Source: Virgibacillus proomii (GTDB taxonomy: Bacteria; Bacillota; Bacilli; Bacillales; Amphibacillaceae). Taken from it: DNA of 64,000 bases. Where the stretch lies: positions 1,133,062 through 1,197,061 of the forward strand of contig NZ_FUFN01000009.1 in NCBI RefSeq assembly GCF_900162615.1. The letters run 5' to 3'. Shown here one piece after another: positions 35,364 through 44,037 of this stretch; the first letter of the stretch is position 1; the number at the start of each line of letters is the position of its first letter. The position numbers and the translations under genes are program-made. The notes below the pieces were generated by a model. The model saw only the letters and a list, made by a program, of their open reading frames with translations. It was not told where the DNA came from and searched no databases.

Positions 35364-35379
35364 TGTTTCACGTGAAACA
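35364..35379. promoter_or_regulatory. parS site upstream of noc
   Basis: TGTTTCACGTGAAACA, an exact parS palindrome, 57 bp upstream of the noc start, about 8.7 kb from dnaA. Spo0J bound here could also influence noc transcription. Confidence 0.93.
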
Positions 35380-35622
35380 TTTTATATGGATTACTATGTT
35401 ATGTTCATTATAGCATAGGAAAAGGTTTCATAGTAAAACGTTCACATCGCTAATTCTTTGCATTTAGGTATAACTATGACTGTACTATCAACCACTCTTT
35501 CTTTTGACTACTATTTTAAGCTCATAAAAGGAGGTAATTATGTAGCTGCAATTATATGAAAAACATGAAATAATAGACGGAGCGCTTTCTGTGCAAAATT
35601 TCAACATTTCTTAACATATAAG

Positions 35623-35651
35623 AAAAAACGCCGCAGCAAGATGCTGCTGCG
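35623..35651 (-). terminator. Probable terminator of the rsmG transcript
   Basis: CGCCGCAGCA and TGCTGCTGCG form a 10-bp stem with one mismatch and a 3-nt loop. On the minus strand TTTTTTCTT follows directly. It is 685 bp after the rsmG stop, with repeats in between. The 1-kb rsmG-noc gap otherwise holds only repeats and parS. Confidence 0.7.
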
Positions 35652-35740
35652 CGTAATCTATTCTTTATTTTTTTACGTTGTTTGTTCGACTTTATTTTAC
35701 CATATTTCTAGTTGAAAGAATATGCTTATTTCTTATTTCT

Positions 35741-35922
35741 ATAAAGTGAAACTTCATTCAGTAGGAGTTTGCTTCCCTCTCCTACTGAAGGTTAGTACCC
35801 CAAGGGTATGACCTAAAGGCCCTTGAACCAATCAAGCATTTAGGTGCCGTTTTCTCTCACTTAGCCCCTTTTGTATCAACTAAAGGCTCTTGAAGTGGGA
35901 GGCTTACGACATCTTACATGCG
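35741..35922 (-). repeat. Dispersed multi-hairpin repeat, reverse orientation
   Basis: On the plus strand: ATAAAGTGAAACTTCATTC, hairpin CAGTAGGAG...CTCCTACTG, GGTATGACCTAAAGGCCCTTGAACC, TTTAGGTGCCG, then TGAAGTGGGAGGCTTACGAC and CATGCG. This is a full reverse-oriented copy of the insert at 58058-58232, here outside the hairpin host element. Confidence 0.85.
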
Positions 35923-36002
35923 AAAAAAAATGAAACTGCTATCAATGAGATCTTACTTCATCCCACACTGATATCACTAGAAAATAGCTTAGGTGCTCAG
36001 TT

Positions 36003-36266
36003 AGCGACGTACAAACTGCAAGCGTCTGAAATAAAATGAAACTTCACTTAAGGAGTACTTTTCCCCTTGAAAAAATCGTGATGCGTCGCTGACGCAGCTT
36101 TTCTTGTCCTTGAAAAACTGCGATGTCTATTCAAGCAGTCTCTCATGTTCCATACACCTGAATAAATTGGCATTTACGTGTCGTTATTTTCCACTTAGAC
36201 TTTTGCATATTCTCTATAAATCTAGAACGGAGTCTTATAACCCCATTACCCCTTAGATGGGATAAA
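36003..36266. repeat. Dispersed repeat, tandem-unit variant between rsmG and noc
   Basis: AGCGACGTACAAACTGCAAG (also at 6971 and 40701) is followed by ATAAAATGAAACTTCACTT. One 40-bp unit (TTGAAAAAATCGTGATGCG... CGCAGCTTTTCTT) and a partial second unit follow, then CAAGCAGTCTCTC, GGCATTTACGTGTCG, CCACTTAGAC and GGAGTCTTATA. It ends AGATGGGATAAA, whose reverse complement TTTATCCC matches the left boundary of the 58058 insert. Confidence 0.75.
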
Positions 36267-36335
36267 AATCTATTTTCCTGGTTTCATATACACTTATCAA
36301 ACTGATTAGAAATTGTGTGTGTTTTTCTTTCCAGC

Positions 36336-37052
36336 TTAATCAATCGGGTCTTTATTTGGGATTCCTGGTTTTCTAGGATATTTTTTTGGGGTTTTTCGTG
36401 TTTTATAAATCTCAATAATGGAGCGTTCACTTTCTTCTTGTGGCAAAGTAAACGTATGAATACTTTTCAATTCTCCGCCAAGTAATTCAATGGCTAACTT
36501 AGCCTGATCTACTTCTTCTTTTGCTTTTGCTCCTTTCATCGCCAAAAAAACTCCTTGCCTCTTCACAAGTGGCAAACAAAGTTCACTTAATACTGACATG
36601 CGCGCAACAGCTCGAGCCGTTACCATATCAAATGATTCACGAAATTTTGTGTTTTTACCAAAGTTTTCAGCACGATCATGGTAAAATGCCACCTGGTTTA
36701 GTGAAAGATCCAACGCTAACTGGTTTAAAAAGCCGATGCGTTTTTTTAATGAATCTACAATAGTTATTTGTAAATGAGGAAAGCATATTTTTAACGGAAT
36801 ACTCGGAAAACCTGCTCCAGCACCCACATCACAAATTGACTTTACATCAGTGAAATCAAAATAGAATGCTGCGGTAACCGAATCATAAAAATGTTTTAAA
36901 TACACATCTGCTTCCACTGTTAAAGCTGTCAAATTAATTTTCTTATTCCATTCAATCAGGTTATGGAAATAAATGGAAAATTGTTGTTTTTGTTGTGCAT
37001 CCAACTCTATTCCCTTTTCCTGTAATACTTGAAAAAATTGCTCTGGATTCAT
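36336..37052 (-). CDS. rsmG: 16S rRNA (guanine-527-N7)-methyltransferase
   Basis: A 238-residue SAM-dependent methyltransferase of the GidB family. The SAM-binding motif is ICDVGAGAGFPSIPLKI, followed by ITIVDSLKKRIGFL and VTARAVARMSVL. It methylates G527 of 16S rRNA. AAGGAG precedes the ATG. It follows mnmG by 64 bp in the conserved mnmE-mnmG-rsmG cluster. Confidence 0.96.
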   Translation of the reverse strand: MNPEQFFQVLQEKGIELDAQQKQQFSIYFHNLIEWNKKINLTALTVEADVYLKHFYDSVTAAFYFDFTDVKSICDVGAGAGFPSIPLKICFPHLQITIVDSLKKRIGFLNQLALDLSLNQVAFYHDRAENFGKNTKFRESFDMVTARAVARMSVLSELCLPLVKRQGVFLAMKGAKAKEEVDQAKLAIELLGGELKSIHTFTLPQEESERSIIEIYKTRKTPKKYPRKPGIPNKDPID

Positions 37053-37116
37053 TCAATAAACTCCTTATGTAAAATAAGCAGATTTAGCAAGATACAACTA
37101 AATCTACTTATTATAA

Positions 37117-39003
37117 TTAATTAGCTAACCGAGCGACATTTCCTTGTTCAATATAGACAACTAAAATAGATATATCTGACGGATTTACACCTGAAATACG
37201 TGATGCTTGCCCCACTGAGAGTGGGCGTACTTTCTTCAATTTTTCTCTCGCTTCTGAAGCAATTCCGCTAATTTGATCATAATCAATATCGCTAGGAATT
37301 TTCTTTCCTTCCATTTTTAACATACGTTCTACTTGTTCTTTTGCTTTTTTAATATATCCTTCATATTTAATTTGAATACCGACTTGTTCTGTCACATCTT
37401 GTGGCAAAGTTAGATCAGCATCAATAATCGGAGCTAATATATCATAGGATAGCTCAGGTCTTTTTAATAAATCATATGCCTTTATTGCGTCTTTCATTGG
37501 AGTTGCACCCGCTTTTTCTAATAAAGCATTTACCTCAGGTGTAGGCTTAATAACTAATTTATGCAATCTTTTCTTTTCCTCTTCAACTAAACGATATTTC
37601 TCAGTAAACGCAGCATATCGTTCTTCAGAAATAAGTCCAAGTTCATATCCTAATTCAGTTAAGCGTAAATCTGCATTATCATGTCTTAACAAGAGACGAT
37701 ATTCAGCACGCGATGTCAAAAGACGGTATGGTTCATTGGTACCTTTTGTTACTAAATCATCAATGAGTACTCCAATATAAGCTTGGGATCGATCTAGGAT
37801 AACTGGTTCTTTACCAAGAACCTTTGCGGCCGCATTAATTCCAGCCATGATCCCTTGCGCCGCTGCTTCTTCATAGCCAGATGTTCCATTTATTTGCCCG
37901 GCTGTAAATAATCCAGATATCTTCTTTGTTTCCAATGTTGGCCAAAGTTGAGTCGGTACGATCGCATCATATTCAATTGCATAGCCGGGACGCATAATTT
38001 CTGCATTTTCTAATCCCTCTACGCTGCGAACAATATCATGTTGTATGGATTCAGGTAAAGAAGTTGATAATCCTTGTACATAAACCTCTTCCGTATCTCT
38101 TCCCTCTGGCTCTAGGAAGATTTGGTGACGTGGTTTATCATTAAAACGGACAATTTTATCCTCAATGGACGGACAGTATCTAGGTCCTGTTCCTCTCTTC
38201 ATTCCTGAATACATAGCAGAAAGTGACAAATTGTCATTAATTATTCTGTGTGTAAATTCATTCGTATAGGTTAGCCAGCAGGGAATTTGGTCGGTAATAT
38301 ATTCTGTCGTTTCATACGAAAAGCTTCGTGGTGTTTCGTCACCTGGTTGAATTTCCGTTTTCGAATAATCAATGGTATGACTATTTACTCGTGGTGGTGT
38401 ACCAGTCTTAAAACGAACCAATTCAAAGCCAAGTTCTTCCAGATTTTCCGATAGTTTAATCGTTGGTCTTTGATTATTTGGCCCACTTTCATATTCCAGA
38501 TCTCCCATAAGGACCTTTCCACGCATAAACGTTCCGGTGGTAACAATTACAGTTTCTGCTCGGTATGCAGCATTTGTTTCTGTAATAACACCTTTACATA
38601 CACCGTCTTCAACAATTAAGCGGTCAACCATTCCTTGACGAAGTGTAATATTTTTTTCATTTTCGATGATTTTTTTCATTTCCTTAATATATAAAGGTTT
38701 ATCAGCTTGGGCCCGCAGCGCTTGAACAGCTGGTCCTTTTCCAGTATTTAATAAACGCATTTGAATATGCGTCTTATCGATGACTTTTGCCATTACTCCT
38801 CCAAGGGCATCAATTTCGCGAACGACAATTCCTTTGGCAGGACCGCCAATCGATGGATTACATGGCATAAAGGCAATCATATCTAGATTTAAGGTAAGCA
38901 TTAATGTTTTTGCTCCCATTTTTGCAGCTGCAAGACCAGCCTCAACTCCTGCATGACCTGCACCGACCACGACTACATCATAATGTCCAGCATCATAAGT
39001 CAT
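37117..39003 (-). CDS. mnmG: tRNA uridine-34 5-carboxymethylaminomethyl modification enzyme MnmG (GidA)
   Basis: A 628-residue FAD protein: N-terminal VVVVGAGHAGVEAGLAAAKMG, GGPAKGIVVREIDALGG, and C-terminal helical domain with SGVNPSDISIL. With MnmE it installs the cmnm5 group on wobble uridines. I start it at 39003, where AAGGA lies 8 nt upstream; an ATG three codons earlier abuts the same site. It lies 30 bp after mnmE. Confidence 0.96.
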   Translation of the reverse strand: MTYDAGHYDVVVVGAGHAGVEAGLAAAKMGAKTLMLTLNLDMIAFMPCNPSIGGPAKGIVVREIDALGGVMAKVIDKTHIQMRLLNTGKGPAVQALRAQADKPLYIKEMKKIIENEKNITLRQGMVDRLIVEDGVCKGVITETNAAYRAETVIVTTGTFMRGKVLMGDLEYESGPNNQRPTIKLSENLEELGFELVRFKTGTPPRVNSHTIDYSKTEIQPGDETPRSFSYETTEYITDQIPCWLTYTNEFTHRIINDNLSLSAMYSGMKRGTGPRYCPSIEDKIVRFNDKPRHQIFLEPEGRDTEEVYVQGLSTSLPESIQHDIVRSVEGLENAEIMRPGYAIEYDAIVPTQLWPTLETKKISGLFTAGQINGTSGYEEAAAQGIMAGINAAAKVLGKEPVILDRSQAYIGVLIDDLVTKGTNEPYRLLTSRAEYRLLLRHDNADLRLTELGYELGLISEERYAAFTEKYRLVEEEKKRLHKLVIKPTPEVNALLEKAGATPMKDAIKAYDLLKRPELSYDILAPIIDADLTLPQDVTEQVGIQIKYEGYIKKAKEQVERMLKMEGKKIPSDIDYDQISGIASEAREKLKKVRPLSVGQASRISGVNPSDISILVVYIEQGNVARLAN

Positions 39004-39033
39004 TGGTCTCATCCTTTCTAATTAAGAGTATCG

Positions 39034-40410
39034 TTATTTTCCTAAACAAAATTGTGAGAATAGCTGATCGATGAGGCTGTCACTTGCTGTATCCCCAATT
39101 ATCTCACCTAACAGTTCCCACGTTCTGGTTACATCAATTTGCACAATATCTAACGGTAAACCGAGCTCCAATCCTTTCATTGCATCCTCTAAAGCTTTTT
39201 TAGCTTGTTTGAGCAGTTGAATATGGCGGACATTAGAAACATAGGTTAAATCACCCATATCCATTTCTCCAGCAAAAAACGTCTTAGAGATCGCCTTTTC
39301 CAGCTCATCTACCCCCTCTTCCTTCAATAAGGAGGTGGTAACAATAGGTTTTCCCTCACTTAATTCTTGAACACGATCTAGATCCAGCTTTTGTTCCAAA
39401 TCTGTTTTATTAATAACAACAATATAATCCAATCCTTGAATAGCTGCAAACAGCTTTTCATCTTCTTCGGTTAATACGTCATTATAGTTTAACACGAACA
39501 AGATTAAATCGGATTCCTTTAATACTTGCCGTGATCGTTCTACACCAATTTTTTCAACAATATCCTCTGTCTCTCGAATTCCGGCAGTATCGACTAATCG
39601 CAACGGAACTCCTCTTACATTTACATATTCTTCAATAATATCCCGCGTTGTTCCAGGTATTTCAGTGACAATTGCCTTATTTTCCTGAACAAGCGCGTTC
39701 ATTAGTGACGATTTACCGACATTTGGTCTACCAATAATTGCGGTTCCCAAGCCTTCACGTAAAATCTTACCTTGTTTAGCTACCTGTAAAAGGTTGTTAA
39801 TCTCAGCATATACTTCTTTAGTCTTTGTACGCATCATTTCATGTGACATTTCTTCCACATCGTCATATTCTGGATAATCAATATTAACTTCTACATGGGC
39901 AACTGTTTCCAATAAATCTTGACGGAGTCGACGGATTAAAGCAGATAATCGCCCATCCATCTGTTTCAAAGCTACAGACATCGCTTTGTCTGTTTTCGCC
40001 CGAATTAAATCCATTACAGCTTCTGCCTGTGACAAGTCAATTCTGCCATTAAGAAATGCCCGCTTTGTGAATTCACCCGGTTCTGCAATACGAGCTCCTT
40101 GACTTAACACTATTTCTAATACGCGGTTTACAGCTACCATGCCTCCGTGACAATTTACTTCAACTACGTCTTCACGAGTAAATGTTTTTGGTGCTCGCAT
40201 TACAGAAATCATTACTTCCTCAGCAACCTCTTTCGTTTCCGGTTCGATAATTTTTCCGTAATGAATCGTATGAGAAGCTACGTCTATTAAATTTTTACCC
40301 GTAAAAACTTTTGCAGCGATTGCTATAGCCTCTGGACCACTAAGACGAACAATAGCAATGGCTCCTTCACCAATCGGTGTTGATATGGCAGCGATTGTAT
40401 CTGTTCCCAC
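39034..40410 (-). CDS. mnmE: tRNA modification GTPase MnmE (TrmE)
   Basis: A 458-residue protein. The N-terminal tetrahydrofolate-binding domain starts TDTIAAISTPIGEGAIAIVRLSG, a helical domain follows, and the embedded G domain has GRPNVGKSSLMNAL, EIPGTTRD, VDTAGIRET and NKTDL. It ends in CLGK, with the catalytically important cysteine. It partners MnmG. The GTG at 40410 (9 nt after GGAGGT) fits better than the TTG at 40416, which is too close. Confidence 0.95.
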   Translation of the reverse strand: MGTDTIAAISTPIGEGAIAIVRLSGPEAIAIAAKVFTGKNLIDVASHTIHYGKIIEPETKEVAEEVMISVMRAPKTFTREDVVEVNCHGGMVAVNRVLEIVLSQGARIAEPGEFTKRAFLNGRIDLSQAEAVMDLIRAKTDKAMSVALKQMDGRLSALIRRLRQDLLETVAHVEVNIDYPEYDDVEEMSHEMMRTKTKEVYAEINNLLQVAKQGKILREGLGTAIIGRPNVGKSSLMNALVQENKAIVTEIPGTTRDIIEEYVNVRGVPLRLVDTAGIRETEDIVEKIGVERSRQVLKESDLILFVLNYNDVLTEEDEKLFAAIQGLDYIVVINKTDLEQKLDLDRVQELSEGKPIVTTSLLKEEGVDELEKAISKTFFAGEMDMGDLTYVSNVRHIQLLKQAKKALEDAMKGLELGLPLDIVQIDVTRTWELLGEIIGDTASDSLIDQLFSQFCLGK

Positions 40411-40513
40411 TTGCAAATCACCTCCAACCTATTACAGTTTCATCTATATCAAGTAACATAATTTTCATTGTCACTAACTTAATAGAATATCATAAATTGA
40501 ACAAAAAATAAAG

Positions 40514-40567
40514 TTATCCACAATATTTTCTCGCAAATAATTGTAATTATTATACACATGTGGATAA
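40514..40567. promoter_or_regulatory. DnaA-box cluster between mnmE and jag
   Basis: Perfect boxes TTATCCACA (40514-40522) and TGTGGATAA (40559-40567) face each other, with the near match TTATACACA (40550-40558) between them. About 3.5 kb from dnaA. Confidence 0.75.
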
Positions 40568-40779
40568 CTGCTTCTATTTTAAAATCGTTTATTTTTAATA
40601 ATGAACAAAAAAGAGGAGAACTATTGTATTTTTTGTCTACATACTAAAACACTGAAACTTTTTCTTTCTATAAGAACCTAAAAAAAGCACAGTAATTGAT
40701 AGCGACATACAAACTGGGAAGGTTCTAACTAGATAAAATGAACCCTCATTCATAGGGTATAGGTATAATATTTATAGAT

Positions 40780-40808
40780 AAAAAACCGCTCAGTTAAAAA
40801 CTAAGCGG
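40780..40808 (-). terminator. Terminator after jag
   Basis: CCGCTCAGTT pairs with AACTAAGCGG, with one wobble. On the minus strand the stem is followed by TTTTTTATC. It separates the rnpA-spoIIIJ-jag genes from mnmE. Confidence 0.8.
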
Positions 40809-40821
40809 ATGAATAATTCAC

Positions 40822-41439
40822 TTATGGTTGAATCACAATATGTCGATGCGGTTCTTGACCATCCGAATAAGTCGTAACAGATTTATTCGATTGAAGTACA
40901 CTATGAATGATTTTTCGTTCAAATGCAGGCATCGGATCGAGTGCTATCTTTTTATTTAAGCGAATTGCCTTATCTGCCATTTTTAAAGCAAGCGCCTCGA
41001 GAGTTTCTCTTCTACGAGCTCGATATCCTTCTGCATCTAATGTGACCGTGAGATATTCAGTACCACCATTTTTATTGATTGCTAAATGCAATAAATACTG
41101 TAGTGCATTTAATGTTTGTCCGCGTTTACCAATTAAAATGGCAATGTCTTTCCCTTCTACCTCATACGTCACATGATTGTCCTCTACAGAAGTGTGAACA
41201 GTAGCAACGATATTCATTTGTTCTATCATTTTTTGGAGATATTTTTCTGTTTTTTCAATTGGATTTTCCTTGATGCGAACTTTAACGTAGGCTCGTTTTG
41301 AACCAAATACACCAAACAGTCCCTTTTTGCCTTCATCAATGACTTCAACTTCTACATGGTCCCTGGTTGTTTCTAACTGCTCTAGTGCTGCTTGGACCGC
41401 TTCTTCAACTGTTTGTCCACTAGCAGTTATTTCTTTCAC
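40822..41439 (-). CDS. jag: Jag/KhpB (EloR), RNA-binding cell elongation regulator
   Basis: A 205-residue protein with the Jag N-terminal domain (MKEITASGQTVEEAVQ... GLFGVFGSKRAYV), a KH domain with IAILIGKRGQTLNALQYL, and a C-terminal R3H domain ending EPHRHIVIQ. KhpB pairs with KhpA to bind RNA and influences cell elongation; in B. subtilis it is SpoIIIJ-associated. GTG start behind GGAGGAGA; it overlaps the spoIIIJ stop by 4 bp (GTGA). Confidence 0.94.
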   Translation of the reverse strand: MKEITASGQTVEEAVQAALEQLETTRDHVEVEVIDEGKKGLFGVFGSKRAYVKVRIKENPIEKTEKYLQKMIEQMNIVATVHTSVEDNHVTYEVEGKDIAILIGKRGQTLNALQYLLHLAINKNGGTEYLTVTLDAEGYRARRRETLEALALKMADKAIRLNKKIALDPMPAFERKIIHSVLQSNKSVTTYSDGQEPHRHIVIQP

Positions 41440-42209
41440 TTTTTGTCTCCTCCATTATTGTTATCAGCCATTATTGGCTTACGGATAAATAAAGTTTGAG
41501 CAACCATAAAGATATTACCTACTACCCAGTATAACGCTAATGCAGCTGGGAAGAAAATGGCAAAGACCGTAATCATAATCGGCATCACATATAACATGAC
41601 CATCATCTGTGGATTTTGCGCTGCCGGACTTCCTGCCATCATCAGCTTTTGCTGTAGGAATGTTGCTCCCCCGGCAATCAGCGGTAAAATATAATAGGGA
41701 TCGGGCGAACCCAATTCAAACCATAAGAAGCTTCCTGTTTTAATCGATTCTGTTCGCATAATAGCATGGTACATACCTATTAAAATCGGCATTTGTATAA
41801 AAATGGGCAAACAACCTGCAAGTGGATTGACACCATATTTTTGAAATAATGCCATCGTTTCCTGTTGTAATTTTTGCTGAGTATTAGCATCTTTAGAACT
41901 GTATTTTTGCTGTAGCTCTTTTAACTTTGGCTGAATATCCTGCATGGCTTTAGAGCTTTTTAATTGTTTTATATTTAATGGTAACAGCAACAGACGAACT
42001 AAAATAGTAACAACTACTATAGCCAGTCCATAATTTTGATTAAATAAATCAGCAAAATAAGTGATAAGCCATGAAATCGGATAAACGAAGTAAGAATTCC
42101 AAATTCCTTCGCTTTCCTCTGTTATCGGTTGGTTTATTTCATTACATCCAGATAAAATTACTAGTAAACTAATCAACCCTACTAGCAACCAAAACTTTTT
42201 ACGCAACAC
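41436..42209 (-). CDS. spoIIIJ: SpoIIIJ/YidC1, membrane protein insertase
   Basis: A 257-residue lipoprotein insertase. The N-terminal signal has the lipobox ILSGC (Cys22). Five hydrophobic segments follow in the YidC/Oxa1 fold, with YGLAIVVVTILVRLLLLPLNIKQLKSS, where the arginine of the hydrophilic groove is present. It inserts membrane proteins and, in spore formers, is needed for sigma-G activation. The start is GTG 42209 or, with better spacing from AGGAGG, TTG 42206. Confidence 0.95.
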   Translation of the reverse strand: MLRKKFWLLVGLISLLVILSGCNEINQPITEESEGIWNSYFVYPISWLITYFADLFNQNYGLAIVVVTILVRLLLLPLNIKQLKSSKAMQDIQPKLKELQQKYSSKDANTQQKLQQETMALFQKYGVNPLAGCLPIFIQMPILIGMYHAIMRTESIKTGSFLWFELGSPDPYYILPLIAGGATFLQQKLMMAGSPAAQNPQMMVMLYVMPIMITVFAIFFPAALALYWVVGNIFMVAQTLFIRKPIMADNNNGGDKK

Positions 42210-42317
42210 TCTTCCTCCTAACTAAGTACAAGACAAGTACGCAGGTCCTTATCAATAACTTCTCGACTGTATCTATATCGTTATTTTAACCTAATTAAAC
42301 GTAAGATTCTATATCCA

Positions 42318-42662
42318 TTATCGAATTTTTAACAACTGTTCCCTAGATAATAAATGCATTAAGCTTTTTTTAATTTCTTTATACTGCATATTCTTAGTCG
42401 GATGTCTGGCAATAATTACAATATCATATGGATAAGCAATTTTATCCTTTAACTCATGGAAGGCTTGTCGTAAACAACGTTTAATGCGATTCCTCGTCAC
42501 CGCATTTCCTATCTTTTTACCTACAGAAAGACCGATTCGAAAATGCTCTTGACCTTCTCTTTCTACATAATAAATGACAAGTTGCCGGTTTGCAAAGGAT
42601 TTTCCAAACTTAAAGGCATGTTGAAACTCACTATTTTTTTTAATACGGTATTCTTTCTTCAC
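42318..42662 (-). CDS. rnpA: Ribonuclease P protein component
   Basis: A 114-residue basic protein with the RnpA signature KKIGNAVTRNRIKRCLRQAF. It assists the RNase P RNA in maturing tRNA 5' ends. GTG start behind AAAGGTG. It lies downstream of rpmH, separated by two hairpins (42730-42774, 42781-42807) that may limit read-through. Confidence 0.96.
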   Translation of the reverse strand: MKKEYRIKKNSEFQHAFKFGKSFANRQLVIYYVEREGQEHFRIGLSVGKKIGNAVTRNRIKRCLRQAFHELKDKIAYPYDIVIIARHPTKNMQYKEIKKSLMHLLSREQLLKIR

Positions 42663-42729
42663 TGTACAATCACCTTTACTACAAAACGCTTAGCTATCTA
42701 TCCTAATCTCTCATATTTATGTATAAAAG

Positions 42730-42807
42730 AAAAGCGCAAGTACCCATAATTCTCTCCGATTGGACTGCGCTTTTCATCTGAAAAAAGACCACTGATTATT
42801 TCAGTGG
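42730..42807 (-). terminator. Tandem hairpins between rpmH and rnpA
   Basis: The first hairpin after rpmH is CCACTGA/TCAGTGG (42789-42807), followed on the minus strand by TCTTTTTT. The second is AAAAGCGCA/TGCGCTTTT (42730-42774) with a 27-nt loop. Both lie ahead of rnpA, so they act as partial terminators or set relative rpmH and rnpA levels. Confidence 0.65.
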
Positions 42808-42808
42808 C

Positions 42809-42943
42809 CTATGCAGACAAGACTTTTCTTCCTTTTCGACGACGACGAGCAATTACTTTACGTCCATTTTTAGTGCTCATGCGTGAGCGAAAGCCGTGTA
42901 CTTTTTTACGTTTACGATTATTTGGTTGAAACGTTCTTTTCAT
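42809..42943 (-). CDS. rpmH: 50S ribosomal protein L34
   Basis: A 44-residue protein, MKRTFQPNNRKRKKVHGFR...RRRRKGRKVLSA, typical of L34 and too short for most ORF thresholds. GGGAGGTG precedes the ATG by 8 nt. It has a strong promoter at 43009-43038. It flanks oriC on the left as in nearly all Bacillales. Confidence 0.97.
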   Translation of the reverse strand: MKRTFQPNNRKRKKVHGFRSRMSTKNGRKVIARRRRKGRKVLSA

Positions 42944-43008
42944 TTATTCTGCACCTCCCCAAGGGATGAATTTATCGAATTTTAATCAATCCATAGACAG
43001 TCTTTGTA

Positions 43009-43038
43009 ATTATACGTAAAAGGAATATGATCTGTCAA
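43009..43038 (-). promoter_or_regulatory. Sigma-A promoter of rpmH
   Basis: Minus-strand TTGACA (43038-43033), 18-bp spacer, TATAAT (43014-43009): perfect hexamers, about 66 bp upstream of rpmH. Confidence 0.85.
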
Positions 43039-43240
43039 CTTGTTCTAAAAAATCAATTTTAAACTAAAGATATAGTAAGTCATTAATACAAGCAATCTCT
43101 AATGGAACTTATACGTATATATCTAAAATTATTACCACACTCAATTCAACCTATACCTCTACTGTTCATCCTCTATGTAAAATAAAACTCCACAGTATGG
43201 AAAGCCTTCTATATTTCCTAGCTTACATGTTACAGTCTAG

Positions 43241-43579
43241 ATATCCACAGCCCTTGTGCAACGTTTTTCGTCTTCATTTTTCTATCCACAACAATTATCG
43301 ACAGGGAAATCACAAAATATAGTGGTGTGGACAATTATTGTCTACAAGCACTGGACTTTGTGGATAAGTGTCGAAATACCATTGCTTTTCAATGTTTTTT
43401 CTGATATTATATTTGTGTTTAACCTGTGCAGAACTAAAAAAACAAAACAACTTACCCACAGGTTGTGGATAAGTTGTGGATACTTGTAAACATCCTCGTT
43501 TATAATATTATCAACACTGCTGTGGATAACGTTGATAGTTTGTTTTCACTTGCATAGAAACTGCTATCCAATATCCACA
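43241..43579. other. oriC, upstream DnaA-box cluster (rpmH-dnaA)
   Basis: Perfect boxes TGTGGATAA lie at 43359-43367, 43464-43472 and 43521-43529. Near matches are ATATCCACA (43241-43249, 43571-43579), CTATCCACA (43282-43290), TTATCGACA (43295-43303), TTACCCACA (43452-43460), TGTGGATAC (43475-43483) and TTATCAACA (43508-43516). This corresponds to the incAB half of the B. subtilis bipartite origin. The sequence from 43580 to 44037 has no gene; the dnaA promoter should be there but was not identified. Confidence 0.9.
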
Positions 43580-44037
43580 AGATGCAAAATTTATATATGA
43601 TTATTTTTTCATTACTGAATACGCCTTTCCATCTTTATTCATAGATTGAGAGAGGCTTTTTCTGTCATGTATATGTAATTAATGAGGAAAATATGCCTTT
43701 ATAAACTAAACAGGAACAGTTATATTAGACGTTCGTTTCAAAATGAACCGCTTCTAATTACGAATTTATACGAGCTAGTTACATACAGCAGAAGTCCACA
43801 TTTGTCTTCCACTTTATCTTAGTACCAAAATCAGCTAAAAGCACCATGTCGTTGTTTTTTATTAGCTCCGTCGTAAATGCGTTCCATTAGTCCTTAAAGG
43901 CATACATATGTCTACAGGTACAAAACATTACGAAACAAACTGTATAGCAATGGTATTTTTTGGAATAGCTTCCCATCATTGGATAATGAAAATTGCAGAT
44001 AATCAAATATTCTTTCAAGAAAGGAGTGAACTTCTGG

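Larger units (their letters stand above)
40411..40821. other. jag-mnmE intergenic region
   Basis: No gene. It contains a DnaA-box trio (40514-40567), the jag terminator (40780-40808) and a repeat fragment at 40701-40757 (AGCGACATACAAACTGG... GATAAAATGAA... CATTCATAGGG) matching 6971 and 36003. Confidence 0.7.

Noticed and set aside
35361..35382. Palindrome TGTTTCACGTGAAACA as a catabolite or other repressor operator
   Set aside because: It is an exact parS sequence, and soj-spo0J-noc are adjacent; a segregation site explains it fully.
43600..43800. GAGGAAAATATGCC-containing segment as a further copy of the second repeat family
   Set aside because: Only about 12 bases match the copies at 7165 and 32060; not distinguishable from chance.
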